Assembly: GCA_051649785.1 (NCBI GenBank)
Contig: JBOFHT010000068.1
Span: 1 to 9,585 of the forward strand
From: JBOFHT01 sp051649785
Lineage (GTDB): Archaea; Methanobacteriota; Methanobacteria; Methanobacteriales; Methanobacteriaceae
DNA length: 9,585 bases
Reading direction: 5' to 3'
The notes below the pieces were generated by a model. It saw nothing but the letters and a program-made list of their open reading frames with translations. It had not been told where the DNA came from and ran no database searches. Below are positions 6,638 to 9,585 of this stretch, piece after piece (the stretch's first letter is position 1; each line of letters starts with the position of its first letter). The position numbers were made by a program, and so were the translations under genes.

Positions 6638-7480
6638 TTAAGCAAATGGATAAGTTAATAAAGAAAATAAAATTGTAAACAATACCAGAGCAAATATACT
6701 GAAAACAAATCCACCCAATATTAAAACAAGTAATTCCCCATCACTAAAACTCCTTTTAATAGGCAAATTAGGTTCTTTCTTTAGCCAATACTCGTTAAAT
6801 GACTCTTGAACATTTAAGTATGGCCAGAATGTTAGGAATATAGTTAGTGGAATAAATAAGAAAGAAAATAGCAATAATATAACTGTAATAATCATCAATA
6901 CAGAAGAATATGATTCAATTCCTTCGTCAGCTATAAACCCTTCCATTTTTTTAAATAAGTCATATATAATAATAAAATTGAGAACCGGAATAAATAGACA
7001 AATAGTACTTAATTTAGGACTCATTTCTACATTATGGTACTCCTGAATGTTTTTTACATTTTTATAAAACCAGTAGTAAAAGTAAAGTCCACCTGTAAGT
7101 GCAAAAAGAGGAATGGCTTTTCTAATAGGTAAAATATTAGAATAAACATTATTTTTTTTATTATCACTTATATTAATATTTTCACTATCTCCGTTTATAT
7201 TATAATTACTATTGTTAATTTTAGATCCAGATATACTGTTTTTACCCTTAGTTTTTTGAACTTCATTAATAATGTCATTAATACTGCCAACATCATTATT
7301 AAAAGTGCCAATATCAACATTATTACTACCAACATCCCCCTTATTATTCTTATTATTGCTCATATTAAAATAGTTATCATTATCTTTAGCTATAACCAAT
7401 TTCTTACTTTCATAAGTTTCATTATTTGTAATATTCCGAGTAATATCTATATTTGGTTGATAATTCCGTGATTTATCCAT
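6638..7480 (-). CDS. Membrane protein, DUF4234-like, with Asn-rich N-terminal region
   Basis: A 280-residue protein in two parts. Residues 1 to about 115 are hydrophilic and low in complexity, rich in Asn, Asp, Ser and Lys (for example SNNKNNKGDVGSNN at 41-54), with no predicted fold. Residues 116-280 hold four hydrophobic segments at about 121-139, 157-175, 192-222 and 249-276. The first, with LFALTGGLYFYYWFYKNVKN (125-144), resembles the start of DUF4234-type membrane domains, whose function is unknown; this assignment is from pattern memory and is tentative. There is no signal peptide, so the N-terminal tract is probably cytoplasmic. The start is supported by AGGTG at 7486-7490, five bases before the ATG. 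It appears to be monocistronic, flanked by its own promoter-like box and T-run terminator. Confidence 0.75.
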   Translation of the reverse strand: MDKSRNYQPNIDITRNITNNETYESKKLVIAKDNDNYFNMSNNKNNKGDVGSNNVDIGTFNNDVGSINDIINEVQKTKGKNSISGSKINNSNYNINGDSENINISDNKKNNVYSNILPIRKAIPLFALTGGLYFYYWFYKNVKNIQEYHNVEMSPKLSTICLFIPVLNFIIIYDLFKKMEGFIADEGIESYSSVLMIITVILLLFSFLFIPLTIFLTFWPYLNVQESFNEYWLKKEPNLPIKRSFSDGELLVLILGGFVFSIFALVLFTILFSLLTYPFA

Positions 7481-7525
7481 TTAAACACCTGCTAATATTA
7501 CTAATAACATATTAATAACCTAAAT

Positions 7526-7536
7526 AATATATAATA
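7526..7536 (-). promoter_or_regulatory. Candidate TATA box for the membrane-protein gene
   Basis: The minus strand reads ATTATATATTA. Transcription starting about 25 nt downstream would give a leader of around 25 nt holding the AGGTG ribosome binding site. The surrounding 170 nt is almost pure A/T, so the exact box is uncertain. Confidence 0.3.
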
Positions 7537-7650
7537 ATCTAAATATACAATAATGTATAATAAGGTAATAAATAATATCTAATAATATACTAGATAATGT
7601 GTGTACTAAGATATTAATTAGTGATTAATTATTTCCTAAATACAAATAAA

Positions 7651-8577
7651 CTATGCGAACTCAATTGTACTTGGTGGTTTGTCACTAATTGAAAGAGATA
7701 CATGGGTAACTTCAGATATTTCAGACGTAATTCTCTTAGAAATAGTTCTAACAGTTTCCCAAGGCAATTCTGGAACTTGTGCAGTCATAGCATCAACAGA
7801 TTCAACCATCCTAATAACAACTAAATAACCAAAGTCTCTTTGGTCTCCTTTTACACCCGTAACCATAGTATCAGTTAAAACTGCAAAATATTGCCATAAT
7901 GATTCATTAAGCCCTTTTTTTTCAATTTCATCAACAACAATTTTATTAGCTTTTCTGCAAATAGCTAATTTTTCTGTAGAGAGTTTACCTACAACTCTGA
8001 CTGCAAGCCCTGGACCTGGGAAAGGTTGTCTATCTACAATTGCATTAGGAAGGCCTAGTTCCCTACCAATTTCACGAACTTCATCTTTATATAACTCCCT
8101 AACTGGTTCAACAAGTTTCAAAACCATTCCATGAGGTAAAGCTAAATTATGGTGAGATTTAATTTTTCCTTCACTTTCAATCCAATCAGGAGCTATGGTT
8201 CCTTGAACTAAAAATTTAGCACCATATTCCTCAGCTTCTCTTTCAAATACATCGATAAATACTTTTCCAATAATCTTTCTCTTTTCTTCAGGATCTTCAA
8301 CACCTGAAAGAGCATCTAAAAATTCATCAGTAGCATTAATATATTTGAAATTAAGGCGATTTTCAAAAGTTTTACAAACTTCATCAGCTTCCCCTTCCCG
8401 AAGTAAACCATGGTCAACAAAAACAGCTAGAAGATTATCACCAATAGCTTCTTGGACCAATACAGAACATACTGAACTGTCTACTCCACCTGAAAGAGCG
8501 ATTATTGTTTTTTCATTTCCTACTTTATCTTTAATGTCTGTAATAGATTCTTTAATAAAATCACTTGGATTTAACAT
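7651..8577 (-). CDS. guaAB: GMP synthetase, ATP-pyrophosphatase subunit (subunit B)
   Basis: Makes GMP from XMP, ATP and ammonia, the last step of guanine nucleotide synthesis. In many archaea the glutaminase and synthetase are separate chains, and this is the synthetase chain. Visible are the N-type PP-loop SGGVDSS (29-35), VQGTIAPDWIES (124-135), the lid-region motif KSHHN (140-144), RQPFPGPGLAVRV (183-195), TGVKGD (240-245), MTAQVPE (264-270) and the C-terminal KPPSTIEF. All match M. jannaschii MJ1575 closely and the length (308) is normal. An ATG six codons upstream (8595) is possible, but GGTG at 8583-8586 is correctly spaced for the ATG at 8577, and homologues begin with an equivalent of MLNPSDFI. 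It lies 26 nt after the 88-residue gene and is probably co-transcribed. The glutaminase subunit is not within the window. Confidence 0.95.
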   Translation of the reverse strand: MLNPSDFIKESITDIKDKVGNEKTIIALSGGVDSSVCSVLVQEAIGDNLLAVFVDHGLLREGEADEVCKTFENRLNFKYINATDEFLDALSGVEDPEEKRKIIGKVFIDVFEREAEEYGAKFLVQGTIAPDWIESEGKIKSHHNLALPHGMVLKLVEPVRELYKDEVREIGRELGLPNAIVDRQPFPGPGLAVRVVGKLSTEKLAICRKANKIVVDEIEKKGLNESLWQYFAVLTDTMVTGVKGDQRDFGYLVVIRMVESVDAMTAQVPELPWETVRTISKRITSEISEVTHVSLSISDKPPSTIEFA

Positions 8578-8582
8578 TTTAG

Positions 8583-8586
8583 CACC
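8583..8586 (-). promoter_or_regulatory. Ribosome binding site that fixes the guaA subunit B start
   Basis: GGTG on the minus strand sits five bases before the ATG at 8577. The upstream ATG at 8595 is preceded only by A/T and by the stop codon of the previous gene. This favours the 308-residue form. Confidence 0.6.
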
Positions 8587-8603
8587 AAAAAGCATAAAAT
8601 AAA

Positions 8604-8870
8604 TTATTCATCATATTCAATGACTTCTTCATCATCAGCACTTTCAATCATTTCTTTTAAAGCCATTTCAAGTCCATTGACTTTTCCAGATTCAACAGCC
8701 TCAATGATTTGGTCATATTTAATATATATTTCAAGTTTAACTGATTTTTGTCCAATTCCAACCCTGAATTTTTGTTCTTCATCACCAATAACAGTAATAA
8801 ATCCGCCTTTTTTTATATTTGGTTTTGCAGCTAATGCCTTAGTTCTTAATTCTTCAATTTGGTTTTCCAT
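8604..8870 (-). CDS. Unrecognised 88-residue acidic protein, first gene of the guaA subunit B unit
   Basis: I do not recognise this family. The protein is small and soluble, with an N-terminal helix (NQIEELRTKALAAK), a central strand-rich part with Gly turns (GGFITVIGDEEQKFRVGIGQ), a helical part (DQIIEAVESGKVNGLEMALK) and a strongly acidic tail (SADDEEVIEYDE). It has no cysteine and no membrane segment. An ATG four codons upstream (8882) is the longest start, but GGAAGAT at 8874-8880 is spaced properly only for the ATG at 8870, so I prefer 88 residues. It precedes the GMP synthetase gene by 26 nt in the same direction. Co-transcription suggests a link to guanine nucleotide synthesis, but nothing in the sequence shows a catalytic site. 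Possibilities such as an accessory or regulatory subunit are guesses. Confidence 0.75.
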   Translation of the reverse strand: MENQIEELRTKALAAKPNIKKGGFITVIGDEEQKFRVGIGQKSVKLEIYIKYDQIIEAVESGKVNGLEMALKEMIESADDEEVIEYDE

Positions 8871-8938
8871 TGTATCTTCCATTAATATTTATTTAATTCA
8901 TTTAATTATAAAATTTAGTAATAATTTTATTTTTAAAT

Positions 8939-8974
8939 TAGCTATTTTTAAACTAATTTATAAAAGAATAGCTA
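8939..8974 (-). promoter_or_regulatory. Promoter of the guaA subunit B unit, bracketed by an inverted repeat
   Basis: TAGCTATT at 8939-8946 and AATAGCTA at 8967-8974 are perfect inverted repeats, extended by a G-T pair and two A-T pairs to an 11-bp imperfect stem. Between them the minus strand has CTTTTATAAATT (8955-8966), a plausible TATA box. A start site about 25 nt downstream would fall at the far arm, near 8935-8940, giving a leader of about 65-70 nt. This layout is what a repressor operator overlapping a promoter would look like; its use as such is inference. Confidence 0.35.
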
Positions 8975-9277
8975 ATAATGTGAATTGCCTTAGTATATTA
9001 TATTATAATATGAATATAGAACTTATTATAATAATATAAGGTATATTATAGTATGTAAATAGTTATAAACCTAACTGTGGATATCTATCTGATTATGTAT
9101 AACCTATCTAATTATTAATATATATTACTTTTATTAATTATATATTTAATATTTGTATTTCATCTTTTTTATATTTGACTGTTGGGTTAAAGGGTGTAGA
9201 ATGAAAATAATAATAAAAATAATTAAATAAATAAAAGAAATATAAAAAAATATGCATAATACTGAGAAATATAAAAG
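8975..9277. other. AT-rich intergenic region without recognised genes
   Basis: About 300 nt with no credible protein or RNA gene. From 8996 to 9055 it is almost pure A/T with overlapping short inverted repeats (TATTATAATA-like). A plus-strand TATA-like string TTTTTTATATTT lies at 9165-9176, and 25 nt beyond it is an ATG (9201) preceded by GGGTG (9192-9196) that opens only a 9-codon frame (MKIIIKIIK). From about 9190 rightward the plus strand becomes purine-rich and poor in C. Confidence 0.5.
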
Positions 9278-9433
9278 ATATGAGGAACTATAATGAAGAA
9301 TGGAGAAATACAAGAATATTAAGAAATATGAAAAAGTGTAAAGAAATATAAAAAAATATGAGGAACTATAATGAAGAATGGAGAAATACAAGAATATTAA
9401 GAAATATGAAAAAGTGTAAAAAAATATAAAAAA
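9278..9433 (+). repeat. 78-nt tandem repeat, two copies, purine-rich on the plus strand
   Basis: Copy 1 is 9278-9355 and copy 2 is 9356-9433, differing at one base (G at 9343, A at 9421). A third copy begins at 9434 for four bases and then diverges. A shared 21-nt stretch (9234-9254 and 9340-9360) suggests a decayed earlier unit upstream. The plus strand is mostly A and G with few C. The period is a multiple of three, so the minus strand stays open by chance, but the translation is only Phe/Tyr/Ser/Leu/Ile low complexity. Confidence 0.9.
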
Positions 9434-9438
9434 ATATA

Positions 9439-9469
9439 AAAAATAGGGCTTTGTAGAAACCCTTTTTTT
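9439..9469. terminator. Bidirectional hairpin terminator (GGG-CTTT-GTAG-AAACCC)
   Basis: GGG(C)TTT and AAACCC (9446-9462) form a six-pair stem with one bulged C and a GTAG loop. T7 follows on the plus strand (9463-9469), and on the minus strand a T-rich tail follows (plus-strand A runs from 9443 leftward). It starts six bases past the stop codon of the right-edge minus-strand frame, which is where that gene's terminator is expected; the minus strand is therefore its most likely direction of use. Confidence 0.6.
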
Positions 9470-9584
9470 ATGGGATTTGTGTTGATCTGTAGATGTTGTA
9501 TATTGTGTTTTTGAGTTTTGTTTCTTTGTTTGATGTTTTTTGTGTTTTGCTTTGGTTTGTTCCGTTGAATATTCTTTTTATTAC
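9468..9584 (-). CDS. C-terminal 38 codons of an unidentified gene (5' end beyond the right edge)
   Basis: On the minus strand an open frame enters from the right edge and ends at TAA (9468-9470), just before a hairpin terminator. The visible tail is basic and polar (for example VIKRIFNGTNQSKTQKTSNK, then a segment with NTIYNIYRSTQIP at the end). All 38 sense codons end in A or C, with no G or T at third positions, which strongly favours this frame as coding. The neighbouring genes by contrast mostly use T-ending AAT, GAT and ATT. This distinct codon use could mean a highly expressed gene or an acquired one such as a transposase. Too little is visible to name a function. A second frame is also open across the edge but runs through the hairpin and has no such third-base pattern. 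Confidence 0.5.
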   Translation of the reverse strand, partial: VIKRIFNGTNQSKTQKTSNKETKLKNTIYNIYRSTQIP

Positions 9585-9585
9585 G

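Noticed and set aside
7256..7471. 71-codon plus-strand open frame
   Set aside because: It is antisense to the Asn-rich part of the membrane-protein gene; poly-Asn codons read backwards give Ile runs, which explains its content.
8345..8602. 85-codon plus-strand open frame
   Set aside because: It is antisense to the strongly supported GMP synthetase subunit B gene.
8620..9039. 139-codon plus-strand open frame
   Set aside because: It lies opposite the 88-residue gene and its upstream region; it is rich in Ser/Ile/Phe as expected of an antisense frame and has no ribosome binding site.
9201..9230. Nine-codon frame MKIIIKIIK with GGGTG ahead of it
   Set aside because: It is too short and too AT-driven to call a gene; recorded only as part of the possible transcript.
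9146..9391. 81-codon minus-strand open frame across the 78-nt repeat
   Set aside because: The translation is Phe/Tyr/Ser/Leu/Ile low complexity produced by a purine-rich repeat whose period is a multiple of three. There is no ribosome binding site and the start falls inside the repeat.

Overview
The window looks like a piece of a very AT-rich methanogen chromosome from the Methanobacteriaceae (Methanobrevibacter/Methanosphaera-like). The reasons are a 69-residue HMf-type histone, an archaeal Nre DNA-repair protein with a C-terminal PCNA-binding motif, a stand-alone ATP-pyrophosphatase subunit of GMP synthetase (the split archaeal form), a RecJ-like DHH exonuclease with DnaJ-type zinc knuckles, an MJ0158-type PLP enzyme, GGAGG/GGTG ribosome binding sites, TATA boxes and oligo-T terminators. 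Placement at genus level is inference from composition and gene content.

Layout. The left quarter is one plus-strand gene, the DHH/RecJ-like nuclease, which probably continues beyond the left edge. All other genes are on the minus strand. From left to right they are: an unrecognised 123-residue protein convergent with the nuclease; a two-gene unit in which nre is followed 33 nt later by the PLP enzyme; a monocistronic histone gene with a clear TATA box and an A/T hairpin terminator; a four-segment membrane protein with an Asn-rich N-terminus; and a two-gene unit of an unrecognised 88-residue acidic protein followed by guaA subunit B. At the right edge the last 38 codons of a further minus-strand gene are visible, ending in a hairpin plus T-run terminator. 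No tRNA, rRNA, CRISPR array or complete insertion sequence is seen.

How the genes relate. Three genes concern DNA: the nuclease, Nre and the histone. They are separate transcription units and nothing in the sequence shows they work together. guaA subunit B makes GMP from XMP and needs a glutaminase subunit that is not in the window; its small partner gene has no known role that I can name.

Points that stand out. (1) The 3' end of the PLP gene is duplicated just downstream, and the two copies differ by exactly 36 nt. (2) Two unrelated genes carry long Asn-rich N-terminal tracts. (3) A C-poor, purine-rich region with a perfect-period 78-nt tandem repeat lies between a possible TATA box and a hairpin/T7 terminator, and could be a non-coding transcript. 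(4) The right-edge reading frame has only A or C at all 38 third codon positions, unlike every other gene here. (5) An inverted repeat brackets the likely promoter of the guaA unit. Start codons of the histone, the 88-residue protein and guaA subunit B are best placed at internal ATGs that have proper ribosome binding sites.
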